64,000 bases of DNA from [Eubacterium] eligens ATCC 27750. GTDB lineage: Bacteria; Bacillota; Clostridia; Lachnospirales; Lachnospiraceae. The notes beneath the pieces are model-generated. The model ran no database searches. It worked only from the letters and a program-made list of their open reading frames with translations, and had not been told where the DNA came from. Of this stretch, positions 18,798-28,100 are shown one piece after another (the stretch's first letter is position 1; each line of letters begins with the position of its first letter). The stretch covers positions 248,001-312,000 of the forward strand of contig NC_012780.1 in NCBI RefSeq assembly GCF_000146185.1, given 5' to 3'. The translations under genes and the position numbers were made by a program.

Positions 18798-19643
18798 TCA
18801 TTTAAATTTCTTTAATTTCATCCCCAAAAATCTTGCAGTCATGTTGGGAATATATTCCACTGCTACTTTCCAATTTTTATCTTCTATAATTCTTTTCAAT
18901 ATATATTTAGCCATACCAGCACCAGCATTATTAGTACCATATGTATTCATATATGGCTCGGCTCTATAGAACTCTCCTGTATCCTGATATCTTTTGTATA
19001 AAGACTTGAAATTAAAATCATGCGAATGAAATACTTGTGATTCAGCACAATACTTAATCCTGTAATCATTCATAATTAACTTATGTGCTATATATTGATC
19101 CTCATTTGATGCAAATCTCTTTCCGTCATAATAATTTAGTTTTTCAAATACATCTCTTTTTATCGCTGATGAAGCATCTGAAAAGAAAAAAGTATTAAGT
19201 CCTAATTTTTCTATATCATCTTTTGTTTTAACAAAAGAGACATTTCCATAATTCTTTTCTCTAGTGTATTTTTCAATATTATTTTTTTCTGCAAGCTGCC
19301 GAGAATATGCTGCATCACATTCTCCTAATTCAATATCTTTTGTAAGATAATAAAGCCAATCATCTCTTACAATCTTTATATCCTGAGATATAAAGACGAT
19401 TATATCAGCTTTACATGTCTTTGCCATCATCTCCCTTGTGGCAGAATGCGAAAAATCTTTAGGTTCAATCTCTACATACTGAGCATTAATCCTTTTTAAA
19501 ATTGCTTCACTATTATCTTTTGACCTTGTAAGAACAAATTTTATTTCATGTAAATCAATATTATTTTGTTTCTGAATTGATTGATATAAAGGTTCAATAT
19601 ACTTTTCCGCATTAAATAATGGACAAATAATATCTATATTCAC
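18798..19643 (-). CDS. family 2 glycosyltransferase, rhamnosyltransferase-like
   Basis: 281 residues. It begins IDIICPLFNAEKYIEPLYQSI and carries DFSHSATREMMA followed by IVFISQDIKIVRDDWL, the pattern of GT2 rhamnosyltransferases of the RfbN type. GTG start with GGAAGGTG 5 nt upstream. As the first transferase after the phosphoglycosyl transferase, it may add the second sugar. Sugar specificity is inference. Confidence 0.75.
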   Translation of the reverse strand: MNIDIICPLFNAEKYIEPLYQSIQKQNNIDLHEIKFVLTRSKDNSEAILKRINAQYVEIEPKDFSHSATREMMAKTCKADIIVFISQDIKIVRDDWLYYLTKDIELGECDAAYSRQLAEKNNIEKYTREKNYGNVSFVKTKDDIEKLGLNTFFFSDASSAIKRDVFEKLNYYDGKRFASNEDQYIAHKLIMNDYRIKYCAESQVFHSHDFNFKSLYKRYQDTGEFYRAEPYMNTYGTNNAGAGMAKYILKRIIEDKNWKVAVEYIPNMTARFLGMKLKKFK

Positions 19644-19655
19644 TCTTTCACCTTC

Positions 19656-21743
19656 CTATTGTGCCCCGCTTCCCTTCAACACTGAACTAAATGTCTTAAA
19701 TATAATCTTAATATCCAGCCACAGGCTCTGATGCTCAACATAATACATTTCCATCTTCTGTCTCTCGCCACTTTCATATGTAGCATTATTTCTCGCATAT
19801 GCCTGCCAGTATCCTGTTAGCCCCGGCTGTACACTTAAAAGCTTGGCTGTATCCTTTCCATATATTTCAATTTCCTTTTCTACAATTGGACGAGGTCCTA
19901 CTATAGATATATCACCTTTAAGAATATTGATAAGCTGTGGCAGCTCATCGAGGCTTGATTTCCTTATGAAATTCCCCACCTTTGTTATTCTCGGATCATT
20001 GTCTATCTTAAATTCTGTTCTGTATTGTAACAGCTGCTCCGGTGTCAATATTTTTTCTATATCAACATCAATATTTTTCATACTTCTGAATTTATATACG
20101 CATATTTTCTTTCCGTTTTTTCCTATTCTTATATGACCATAAAAAGGATTACTTCCATCCTCAGCAATTACACATATCATAATAATTAAGAATACTGGTG
20201 ATAATATAATCAATCCTATTGCAGATAACACAATATCAAATGTTCTTTTTATTATAAGATATATATGTCTGCCAAATGTTTTTTCTACTTTATATACGCT
20301 TTCATCATACTGATAAGGAACTTTGTTCTCAAGTATTTCACTAATGGCACCTATCTGTTCATCAATTTCTAATTGTTTCATAATATGCTTCGGATGATAT
20401 ACTACACATCTTCCCATTGCCATAACAAAACGCTTTATATCTCCCTTCATACTTTTGTCATATGGCATATCATAACTCTCTGAAGTTGCTGCTATCTGCT
20501 CATATTCTTTAGGACGAAAACTCCATTCTCCTATCAAACCTGGTTTTATAGTAAGTTTTCTTTTTTGTAAAGGAATATAGTTCATGTATTCCACTACCGA
20601 TGGTGATTGGGGACCTATAATCCCTATATCCCCACACAATAAATTATAAGCCACTGGAAGTTTATCTAAGTGTAGCCTGAACAATATTCTACCAGTTACC
20701 ATATATGGATTCTTACCGTTATTCATACAATCCTGTGCATTCATTTTCATCGTACGGAATCTATATTGCAGATACTTTCGTCCATTCCTGCCGATTCTGA
20801 CACTTGAAATTATTATCTTACCTGGCGATTCAATTAACATTCCAATTCCAACGAATGGAATTAATATTAATGTCAGCACACATCCTATAAGACCTGCAAT
20901 AACCTCAATAGTTCTCCTTATAATCACCTGATAAAACATCATGTTCTTAGATGACATATAGCTTATTGTAGCATAGGAACCTATCTTTTTAAATTGTTTA
21001 TACCCATCACACAATTCATATTCTCTTAATCTGACATGAACATTTTTACCTATGCTCTGTAATGTTGATATAATCTCTGAACTCAGCTGATCATCTATAT
21101 CGTTTGCCGATAATAATACTGAGTCAGCCTCTCTTTCCTCAATAGCCTGAATATATGTATCTTTATCTGCTATAACATCTACACCATAATAATCATTGCC
21201 TATTTGATTACTATCAGTTAGTACAATGCCGACTATTTTATAGTTATCATCATTTTTCAGTCCTGACATTGTCTCTTCAATGTACCATGAATCGCTTATT
21301 ACCACAACCCGTTCCTGATATCTGTCACTTGCATATGCAACTCGTAATATTCTCTTTAGCACCTGTCTTCCCATTAACATGACCGGACATGATACAACTA
21401 TAAATATAAGCATCATAGACCTCGAATAATTAGCGCTGTTTTTCAAAAAGAACAACACAACCATAACGAGAACTGATATATAAACAATTGTTTTTACGGT
21501 TTCGATTACCTCTTTTGTTATATTTCTACTTATGAAATCAATATTCTTCATAAAAATCAGATTAATCAGAATATACATTATCGAAATCAATAAAAATAAT
21601 ATTATATAATCACTCCTGTGAATATTATTTTCTCCTTCTATCCAGTTAAACTTAACTAAATATGCCATGCAAAACGATATTATCAGTGTTACCACATCCA
21701 CAATGTACATAAAATACATGGCTGTTTTCTTTGAACTATTCAT
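19656..21743 (-). CDS. tandem phosphoglycosyl transferase: degenerate plus intact domain
   Basis: 695 residues in two parts. Residues 1-250 hold about four membrane helices and a CoA-binding-like domain as in WbaP-type enzymes. About 265-400 is a first bacterial sugar transferase domain, but its catalytic Asp-Glu pair reads LDKLP instead of LDELP and the usual GPRP is GPQS. About 480-690 is a second, complete domain with YKFRSM, SLDELPQLINILKGDISIVGPRP and KPGLTGYWQ-like elements. The intact half should load a sugar phosphate on undecaprenyl phosphate to begin the repeat unit. The first half looks catalytically dead and perhaps structural or regulatory. AAGGATG precedes the ATG. Confidence 0.8.
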   Translation of the reverse strand: MNSSKKTAMYFMYIVDVVTLIISFCMAYLVKFNWIEGENNIHRSDYIILFLLISIMYILINLIFMKNIDFISRNITKEVIETVKTIVYISVLVMVVLFFLKNSANYSRSMMLIFIVVSCPVMLMGRQVLKRILRVAYASDRYQERVVVISDSWYIEETMSGLKNDDNYKIVGIVLTDSNQIGNDYYGVDVIADKDTYIQAIEEREADSVLLSANDIDDQLSSEIISTLQSIGKNVHVRLREYELCDGYKQFKKIGSYATISYMSSKNMMFYQVIIRRTIEVIAGLIGCVLTLILIPFVGIGMLIESPGKIIISSVRIGRNGRKYLQYRFRTMKMNAQDCMNNGKNPYMVTGRILFRLHLDKLPVAYNLLCGDIGIIGPQSPSVVEYMNYIPLQKRKLTIKPGLIGEWSFRPKEYEQIAATSESYDMPYDKSMKGDIKRFVMAMGRCVVYHPKHIMKQLEIDEQIGAISEILENKVPYQYDESVYKVEKTFGRHIYLIIKRTFDIVLSAIGLIILSPVFLIIMICVIAEDGSNPFYGHIRIGKNGKKICVYKFRSMKNIDVDIEKILTPEQLLQYRTEFKIDNDPRITKVGNFIRKSSLDELPQLINILKGDISIVGPRPIVEKEIEIYGKDTAKLLSVQPGLTGYWQAYARNNATYESGERQKMEMYYVEHQSLWLDIKIIFKTFSSVLKGSGAQ

Positions 21744-21889
21744 AATTCATCCTTTATGTAATTATCTATTAAATATGTTTATTCCTCATATCAATATACA
21801 CAACTACGGAGCCAAAATCCTCCAAGAAGAAAGGTATTCTCTCTACCCCTCCCAACGAAATTCAGCTCCGTACAGGTTATTCCTCGCTC
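21744..21889 (-). other. intercistronic gap with a possible RNA hairpin
   Basis: Between the BY-kinase and the phosphoglycosyl transferase. TACGGAGC (21805-21812) and GCTCCGTA (21865-21872) form an 8-bp inverted repeat enclosing 52 nt. No T-run follows, so it is not a simple terminator. It may be an mRNA processing or attenuation structure separating regulatory from biosynthetic genes. Confidence 0.3.
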
Positions 21890-22591
21890 TTAACTTTCTT
21901 CACCGTATTTTCCATAATATTTGCCGTAATACTTGCCATAGTATCTGCCGTAATATGAATTACCAGCCATATCAACCTTATTAAGAACGCATCCAAGAAT
22001 CTTGCAGCCTACAAGGTCAAGCTGTTCTTTGGATTTCCTTGCGAACTTGTAGCTTATATCTCCTGCACCTATTACAAGTATTCCGCCATCACAGAACTTA
22101 GACATAACAGCGGCATCGATAACACTTCCTATTGGTGGTGTATCAACTATTATCATGTCAAATGTCTCTCTTGCACTTTCAATCAGTTCAGCAAATCTGT
22201 CATTTCCAACCAGTTCACTTGGGTTAGGAGGAACAGGACCTGCGAATATCATGCAGAAATTAGGCTCATCACTTACGCTTATAACATCTGTAAGTTCATT
22301 TTTTCCTGAAAGGTAATGAGTAAGACCATATTTAATCTTACCTTTTCTCCATCTGTTCTTCATAACTGATTTTCTTGTATCAGCATCTATAAGAAGTGTC
22401 TTCATTCCGTTCTGCGCAAATGACATTGCTAACTCAAATGATACTGTACTCTTACCTTCTCCTGGTGTTGTACTTGTTATGAATATTACCTTATTATTAT
22501 CTCCTGAGAACTCTATGTTTGTTCGTAACATTTTATATGCTTCCCTTGTTCTGAAATCAAGATAACTTTTCTTTACTGAAAACTCCTGCAT
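21890..22591 (-). CDS. cpsD: CpsD/CapB-type bacterial tyrosine kinase
   Basis: A 233-residue BY-kinase. Walker A is STTPGEGKST (about 39-48), Walker A' LLIDADTRKS, and Walker B MIIVDTPP. The C-terminus is the autophosphorylated tyrosine cluster, here a regular repeat of YYGK with nine Tyr in the last 22 residues. It works with the membrane activator encoded just upstream and is dephosphorylated by the PHP phosphatase at the head of the operon, together controlling chain length and synthesis. Confidence 0.9.
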   Translation of the reverse strand: MQEFSVKKSYLDFRTREAYKMLRTNIEFSGDNNKVIFITSTTPGEGKSTVSFELAMSFAQNGMKTLLIDADTRKSVMKNRWRKGKIKYGLTHYLSGKNELTDVISVSDEPNFCMIFAGPVPPNPSELVGNDRFAELIESARETFDMIIVDTPPIGSVIDAAVMSKFCDGGILVIGAGDISYKFARKSKEQLDLVGCKILGCVLNKVDMAGNSYYGRYYGKYYGKYYGKYGEES

Positions 22592-22593
22592 TT

Positions 22594-23445
22594 TTATTCC
22601 TCCACGCTTTCTTTAGCACCATTACTTTTCTTCTTATTCTCAAGTTCAGATGCCTTAAAGCTTCTTCCCTTATCATCATTCATAGTGATATCGGTTTTTG
22701 AACCACCTTTTGAAGGTACTGGTACTCTTCTCTTACCCTGATTACTATTCTGTCCTTCATTAACAGGGATAAGTGCCAGTGTACTGAGTCCAAGGTATCT
22801 CTCAATATCTTCAGAAGTCTTGATTGTATCATCAAGAAGATGCTGTATGATAATAACTGCTGCTGATATTACAATACCCACAAGAACACCTATTATAGTC
22901 CACTTAGGAATTGAAGGTGATACTGGTTCATCAGGAAGATTAGCCTGATCAACAACATTTACCGCTTCAATATCCATAACTTCTGTTATATGCTTGGCTG
23001 CCAGATCTCTGACTGAATTGGCTATCTTCTGTGCCTGTTCAGGTTCTGGATCTGTAACTGTAATTGCTATAATTCTTGTATCTGTAGCATTAGATGCTGA
23101 TACTCTTTTAACAAGACTTTCGTATGTTTCATCAAGCTTAAGATCGTTAATAACACCTTCTATAACATATCTGCTTGTAACAAGCTGCTCATAATCTTTT
23201 GAAAGTGTTGATGATAACTGTACATCACTATAAGTAACTGATCCGCTTGCATTCTGCTTGTTAAGAATATATACCTTTGTTGTTGACTCATACTGTGGTG
23301 TAATAACAAAGAAGCTGTACATAAACGCAACCGATCCACACACTAAAGCTGCCACAACAATAATCCATAATCTGTGAATTAATACTCCAAATATTTCACG
23401 GAGGTCTATTTCAATGTTCTCTGTCTCTTTACTTTTTTCCTGCAT
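22594..23445 (-). CDS. Wzz/YveK-type chain-length regulator and BY-kinase activator
   Basis: 283 residues. A Wzz-type N-terminus with a first membrane helix at about 28-50, an extracytoplasmic middle, and a second helix at about 182-205. A 75-residue charged cytoplasmic tail follows (rich in Lys, Ser and Gly), longer than in many homologues. In Gram-positive systems this subunit activates the separate CpsD kinase, whose gene starts 2 bp after its stop. Confidence 0.85.
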   Translation of the reverse strand: MQEKSKETENIEIDLREIFGVLIHRLWIIVVAALVCGSVAFMYSFFVITPQYESTTKVYILNKQNASGSVTYSDVQLSSTLSKDYEQLVTSRYVIEGVINDLKLDETYESLVKRVSASNATDTRIIAITVTDPEPEQAQKIANSVRDLAAKHITEVMDIEAVNVVDQANLPDEPVSPSIPKWTIIGVLVGIVISAAVIIIQHLLDDTIKTSEDIERYLGLSTLALIPVNEGQNSNQGKRRVPVPSKGGSKTDITMNDDKGRSFKASELENKKKSNGAKESVEE

Positions 23446-23476
23446 TATATAATCTCCTTAATCTTATTCTGACATT

Positions 23477-24220
23477 CTATAAAAGCCTGTCCATGGCATT
23501 GCCATATAATATATCATCAACATACTGTTCATTATATTTTTTATACAGCATGTCGGCACATTCCTGAATCTTAGGTGTACGGCTGCCTTCACATCGGTGT
23601 GAATCAGTTCCGACATAATCAACTATCTGCTCACTAAGCAGTTTCTGTAGAAATTTCTTTATATCCTTGCCTATATCACCAAGTATGCTTGATGCATTAA
23701 CCTGAATTTCTACACCCATATTCTTGATTTCACGCACATTTTCAATATCATCTACCATACATCCATACCGCTCAACATGCGCAATAATTGGCTGATAGCC
23801 TTCACTCATTATCTCATCTAATGAATTACGTATATACTGATATGGATCAGATGGCATAAATTCAACAAGTACATAATCTGTCCCATTCATCCTGCTGATG
23901 CGTCCGCTGTCAACACCTTCACATAATTCATCATGATACAGGATTTCATTTCCCTGATATAACTTTATTCCTAAATTACATTCATCTGCTGCTTCCTGTA
24001 CCTCATCAATAAGCGCACTTACCTTCTCTGGTGAAGCATTGTGATGTCCGCTTTTAAAATGTGGTGTCGCAATAATATGCGTTATCCCCTCATTATGTGC
24101 GATTTCCAGCATCTTTAATGTCTCAGACATATCCCTTGAGCCATCATCTATTCCCGGAAGGATATGGCAATGAACATCTACGATATAATCCGCTGCCTTT
24201 TTCTTCTTTCCAAATAACAT
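23477..24220 (-). CDS. cpsB: CpsB/CapC-type PHP-domain tyrosine phosphatase
   Basis: A 247-residue PHP-domain phosphatase: DVHCHILPGIDDGS near residue 16, IIATPHFKSGHHN, NEILYHDEL, PIIAHVERY and GTDSHRCEGSR carry the metal-binding His and Asp residues. It removes phosphate from the BY-kinase tyrosine tail. First gene of the polysaccharide operon, with a good promoter about 65-95 bp upstream and AGGGA before the ATG. Confidence 0.88.
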   Translation of the reverse strand: MLFGKKKKAADYIVDVHCHILPGIDDGSRDMSETLKMLEIAHNEGITHIIATPHFKSGHHNASPEKVSALIDEVQEAADECNLGIKLYQGNEILYHDELCEGVDSGRISRMNGTDYVLVEFMPSDPYQYIRNSLDEIMSEGYQPIIAHVERYGCMVDDIENVREIKNMGVEIQVNASSILGDIGKDIKKFLQKLLSEQIVDYVGTDSHRCEGSRTPKIQECADMLYKKYNEQYVDDILYGNAMDRLL

Positions 24221-24284
24221 ACTATTCCCTGTACTTTGTGATTCTTCTTATTTATAATAGGTTAACTTTAAATAAGCCTTAAAT

Positions 24285-24313
24285 ATCTTAACAATGTGCA
24301 ATAGTAATGTCAA
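24285..24313 (-). promoter_or_regulatory. promoter of the polysaccharide operon
   Basis: On the minus strand TTGACA (24313-24308) and TAAGAT (24290-24285) are separated by exactly 17 bp. The predicted start leaves a leader of about 60 nt before the first gene. Confidence 0.65.
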
Positions 24314-24351
24314 CCAAACTGTAAAAAATTTAAGAATTTTGGCAAATCAGG

Positions 24352-24399
24352 GCAAAAAAAATCCCCCGGTGGGACATTACATGTCCGTCCAGGGGATTT
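24352..24399 (-). terminator. intrinsic terminator after the ATPase remnant
   Basis: AAATCCCC (24359-24366) pairs with GGGGATTT (24392-24399), with an inner GGACAT/ATGTCC pairing; a T-run follows on the minus strand. It isolates the polysaccharide promoter from upstream transcription. Confidence 0.65.
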
Positions 24400-24416
24400 C
24401 TAATGTGTTATAAATC

Positions 24417-24686
24417 TCACATCGGCTGCTTTCTATACTCATCATTCCTGCTGATTGCAAGATTAGCAAACAAATCTTGCGAATCACATCCTTTACTATA
24501 GTATGCCGTTAACATATTTGCTGTTATTGACTTACCGAACCGTCTTGGTCTGCTGTTACATACATACCCTTGTAATGTGTTCATTATCTTGTTAGTATAT
24601 TCCAGCAATCCCGTTTTATCTATATATATTTCAGAATTGATTGCAACTTCAAATGCACTGTTGTCAGGATTGACAAATACCCCAAT
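24417..24686 (-). pseudogene. remnant of an AAA-ATPase-like gene
   Basis: 89 codons of the N-terminus of the large AAA-ATPase-like family common in this group, whose members are usually over 500 residues. Visible are GVFVNPDNSAFEVAINSEIY, IDKTGLLEYTNK and the P-loop SRPRRFGKSITANML. The codon at the expected start is ATT (24684-24686) after a proper AAGGAGG, so initiation is probably impaired. The frame then ends after RNDEYRKQPM. The rest of the gene is gone. Confidence 0.7.
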
Positions 24687-24704
24687 ACGCAGCCTCCTTA
24701 CTTC

Positions 24705-25457
24705 CTACCCAATCAGTTCATAACTCTCATTAATTTCCCCAGCCTTAATCTGAGCCAGTCTCTCCGCAATCCTGCTCTTAACCAGCTCGGCTACCTCTTT
24801 TTTCTTAAGCTCACCATACTCTGAATAAAGAATAGGCTTTAAGAAATGTACCTGTGTATCTACTCTTTCAAATGTATTGCTGTTCATGGATTTATACGAA
24901 TCAAAAAGTGCTACAGGAACAATAGGCGTCTTCGACTGTAAACTGCATGAAAAACAGCCTGCCTGAAATTCCTGAAGTTCATTCTTATTGTCAGTGTAAC
25001 CCCCCTCAGGAAATATAAGGAAATTCCTTCCTGACCTGACCTGTCTGGTAACATCCATAATAGCCCTTACCTTGTCACGGTTATTATCAAGATCAATAAC
25101 AACTGCATCAATAAGACCACATACCTGACGGCTCATAAGTCTTTCAGCCTGCTTCTTTCCCCAGAGGACACCACACGGCTTATCCTGTGCAAGAATAATT
25201 CCCAGCGCATCATATTTCCCCTGATGATTAGGATACATTATGTAATTGCTGTCCGTTGGAATATTCTCTCTGCCATATACCCTTGTTCTCGTTCTGGCAT
25301 GTCTTCTCATGTAGTCAATAATCCACTTGGCATATACAAATCTTTCTTTCTCTGAATAGCGGTTCTTGTTGGCAATCATCTTATTAGCTTTAGGTACAGC
25401 ATGAAGCACCATGCGCCAGCTTGATATAACAGTACATTTGAAACGCAGATTAAACAT
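24705..25457 (-). CDS. 1-acyl-glycerol-3-phosphate acyltransferase-like (PlsC family)
   Basis: A 250-residue PlsC-family acyltransferase: NHQGKYD is the catalytic NHx4D motif (about residue 77), and FPEGGYTD is the acceptor-binding FPEG motif (about 150). It should transfer an acyl chain to a lysophospholipid-type acceptor at the inner membrane face. Last gene of the seven-gene lipid operon; GAGGGG lies 5 nt before the ATG. Another PlsC homologue heads the same operon. Confidence 0.85.
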   Translation of the reverse strand: MFNLRFKCTVISSWRMVLHAVPKANKMIANKNRYSEKERFVYAKWIIDYMRRHARTRTRVYGRENIPTDSNYIMYPNHQGKYDALGIILAQDKPCGVLWGKKQAERLMSRQVCGLIDAVVIDLDNNRDKVRAIMDVTRQVRSGRNFLIFPEGGYTDNKNELQEFQAGCFSCSLQSKTPIVPVALFDSYKSMNSNTFERVDTQVHFLKPILYSEYGELKKKEVAELVKSRIAERLAQIKAGEINESYELIG

Positions 25458-25474
25458 TATAACCCCTCATCTTT

Positions 25475-26167
25475 CTATATAATACCTGCTACAGATGCAA
25501 AATATTTTTCAAAATCACCACGAATAAGTGCATATCCTGCCTCATTCGGATGCATCCCATCCTTACTATAATATGCCTTCATGTCATCAAGTGCAAGAAA
25601 GCTTTCACGAAGACTTAATATTTCACAGCCATTTTCCTTGGCGACAGCTCTCATTATGTCGCCATATTCTGCATACTCGTACTGCATCTGCTGAACTGAG
25701 TTCACATATTCTGACATAACTTCCCTGCTGATTCCGCTTTCAAGCAGATGTGAAAGATACACTTCAATAGCAATCGGAGGTGCAATTACTGCTGTTACTG
25801 CTGCTCCCTTTTCCTGCAACAAATATATCATATCCTCATAATTCTTCTTAAAATCCTGTGGGGCAACTCTGTGCCTGTGTTCATAGTCACATTTGCCCTC
25901 ACATATCGACTTCCAGTCATAGTCGCAGTCGTTACCGCCACATTCAAGAAATGCCACATCAGGTACCGGATAACTTGACATTACCTGTGTAAGCCACATT
26001 TTTACTCTCTCTGATGTGAATGTCGGCATTGCAAAATTTAAAAACTTCATATTATATTGTGCCTGCATTTTCTCAAAACCGATTGCATCTGAGCTGTGAT
26101 AATTCCACACTTCATCCGGCATAACCCCGCGCATAAGCGAGTCGCCAAACATGTAATATGTTTTCAT
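25475..26167 (-). CDS. SGNH/GDSL-family hydrolase
   Basis: A 230-residue cytoplasmic SGNH hydrolase. Block I is MFGDSLMRG with the nucleophile Ser near residue 10, block III is ECGGNDCDY, and block V is KDGMHPNEAGY with the Asp and His of the triad. No signal peptide. It probably cleaves or transfers an acyl ester in the lipid pathway. GAGGCGGG precedes the ATG. Confidence 0.85.
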   Translation of the reverse strand: MKTYYMFGDSLMRGVMPDEVWNYHSSDAIGFEKMQAQYNMKFLNFAMPTFTSERVKMWLTQVMSSYPVPDVAFLECGGNDCDYDWKSICEGKCDYEHRHRVAPQDFKKNYEDMIYLLQEKGAAVTAVIAPPIAIEVYLSHLLESGISREVMSEYVNSVQQMQYEYAEYGDIMRAVAKENGCEILSLRESFLALDDMKAYYSKDGMHPNEAGYALIRGDFEKYFASVAGII

Positions 26168-26177
26168 AACCCGCCTC

Positions 26178-26924
26178 TTATCTTAAATTAGGAGCCGGAA
26201 GAGGATTCTCTGGTGTAACTGCATCCCAGTAATTGTTCATAAGCTTCTCTAATGCTCTCTGTGGAATCATTGGCTGCGAAGCATAATCAATCATATCCTG
26301 AGGGATATCTTCACCTTTTCCCATAACCTTACCGATTTCTGTATATCTCTTAAGATATTCATTAATCTGATTTACCATTGGTGGAATTGCAAACATTTCA
26401 CTCTGCGGACAAAGGAGAGCCTGATATCTGCCCTTGCCATAGATAAAATTAAATTCCTTGATAAGTGCATCATATATCTCCTGAGTCCTTCCGTATCCAC
26501 ATGATGATATAACATAGAACTTCTTGCCGCTTACATCATAACGGAATTCGTGGAACGCATTATCTCCGATATCTCTTACCTTGCCATTGTAAGTCTCCAT
26601 AAGTGGCATGATTCTGTCAACAAATGTTTTCATTGGACCTGGCATGCCAAAGAAATACAGTGGAAAACTGTATATTATCACATCTGCATTCATGAATTTA
26701 ACATGAACATCCTGCATAACATCATTGATAACGCACTGTCCCGCTGTCTTTCCCCAACAGCTCATGCATCCCATACATGGCTTAATATCCATATCTTTAA
26801 CTGTAAGAAGCTCAATTTCAGCTTCCGGATTAGTCTCCTTAAGTCCTTTAAGAACCGCATTTGTCATCTGCATAGTATTACTCTTAGGTCCTTTAGGACT
26901 TCCGTTTACTACCAAAACCTTCAT
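26178..26924 (-). CDS. NADPH-dependent FMN reductase / flavodoxin-fold oxidoreductase
   Basis: 248 residues. KVLVVNGSPKGPKSNTMQM is the FMN-phosphate loop of the NADPH-dependent FMN reductase family, followed by CMGCMSCWGKTAGQC, a Cys-rich loop seen in iron-sulfur flavoproteins, and YSFPLYFFGMPGPMKTFVDR. It could reduce a double bond or supply electrons in the lipid operon; substrate unknown. AAGGAGG precedes the ATG, and only 2 bp separate it from the patatin gene. Confidence 0.8.
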   Translation of the reverse strand: MKVLVVNGSPKGPKSNTMQMTNAVLKGLKETNPEAEIELLTVKDMDIKPCMGCMSCWGKTAGQCVINDVMQDVHVKFMNADVIIYSFPLYFFGMPGPMKTFVDRIMPLMETYNGKVRDIGDNAFHEFRYDVSGKKFYVISSCGYGRTQEIYDALIKEFNFIYGKGRYQALLCPQSEMFAIPPMVNQINEYLKRYTEIGKVMGKGEDIPQDMIDYASQPMIPQRALEKLMNNYWDAVTPENPLPAPNLR

Positions 26925-26926
26925 TA

Positions 26927-27835
26927 TTAATCCTCCTTGTTTTCCGCAGGAAAATCCGAGCCTCTCTGGCGAGGAGAGGATTTATCCTCCATAAACTTCT
27001 CAAATGCTTTAAACTGTTTTCTCATCGTGTCATATCCATACTGATAGCACTGAAGAAGTTTTTCATTATTATTCTCAAAGTGTCTTATCATCTGCTCCTC
27101 CGGACGGATAACAAAGACCTTTCCCTCTTTCACAAGCTTTTTCATGAACTTATCCTGCCTGTCATAAGCCTGCCTTCTGTGTGCCATAGCATCACAAAGT
27201 TCCGGATATTTCTTGTAGCTCCACTCTATAAGCTTCTTTACCTTAGAATAATCTGTAGGCTTAGAACCCTCCGGCTTGGTAAGTACAACAACAATCTTAT
27301 CGCACCCCTTCTCAACTGCTCTTTCAAGCGGTATCGAATCGATAATACTTCCATCAAGATAATGATAGCCGTCAATTTCAACAGGTTCACATATAAATGG
27401 CACAGAGCAGCTTGCCATCTGACACTTCAAGAATTCATCCTTCGTCTTAAAATTCCCTTTATACTCAGCCTTTCCAGTCTCGCAATTAACAACAACACTC
27501 TCACACTCTGTCTTAGATGCGAAAAATGTGTCAAAATCATAAGGAATATCTTTAAGAGCATATTCGGCTACCAGCATTTCAAGATTAAGAATCTTCTTAT
27601 TCTCGAAAAGCTGTCCGACTCCATAATAGCTTTCAGCATTTTCATGGGTAATTATCTTTTTCGTTCTTCCTTCCTGTCTGGAAACATAGTTTACCGCATT
27701 ACCTGCCCCCGCAGACACTCCTATAACATAGTCATAATAAATGTCCTTCTTAAGCATGTAATCAAGCACTCCGGCTGAGAAAATACCTCTCATAGCCCCG
27801 CCTTCCAGCACAAGTCCTGTCTTTACTTCACTCAT
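26927..27835 (-). CDS. patatin-like phospholipase
   Basis: A 302-residue patatin-like lipase of the YjjU/RssA type. The oxyanion loop is LEGGAMRGIFSAG (about 9-21), the nucleophile elbow is GVSAG (Ser about 41), and the catalytic Asp is in DGSIIDSIP (about 157). It likely removes acyl chains from glycerolipids. Fourth gene of the lipid operon, starting 9 bp after the acyl carrier protein gene. Confidence 0.85.
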   Translation of the reverse strand: MSEVKTGLVLEGGAMRGIFSAGVLDYMLKKDIYYDYVIGVSAGAGNAVNYVSRQEGRTKKIITHENAESYYGVGQLFENKKILNLEMLVAEYALKDIPYDFDTFFASKTECESVVVNCETGKAEYKGNFKTKDEFLKCQMASCSVPFICEPVEIDGYHYLDGSIIDSIPLERAVEKGCDKIVVVLTKPEGSKPTDYSKVKKLIEWSYKKYPELCDAMAHRRQAYDRQDKFMKKLVKEGKVFVIRPEEQMIRHFENNNEKLLQCYQYGYDTMRKQFKAFEKFMEDKSSPRQRGSDFPAENKED

Positions 27836-27844
27836 AGGTGACCT

Positions 27845-28072
27845 CTATTTAGCGTTAGCTTCTACATAATCAACAATATCTTTAACAGTTTCAAGCTTGG
27901 CATCAGAACTGAATCTGATCTTAAACTCATCCTCAACAGTAATAGCCAGTAACATCATATTAAGAGAATCAACTCCTAAATCTGTTGCAAGAACACTGTC
28001 CATTGTAATAGTTGCCGGGTCGCACTGTGGCATAACCCTTCCAAAAATTTCCTTTAACTTCTCAAATACCAT
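27845..28072 (-). CDS. acyl carrier protein
   Basis: A 75-residue ACP with the phosphopantetheine site LGVDSLNMM (Ser about 38) in an acidic four-helix protein. AAAGGAG lies 8 nt before the ATG. As a stand-alone ACP next to an acyl-activating enzyme and acyltransferases, it probably carries the fatty acid of this pathway rather than serving general fatty acid synthesis. Confidence 0.9.
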   Translation of the reverse strand: MVFEKLKEIFGRVMPQCDPATITMDSVLATDLGVDSLNMMLLAITVEDEFKIRFSSDAKLETVKDIVDYVEANAK

Positions 28073-28100
28073 GATAAAATCTCCTTTTGATTTATTTTAT

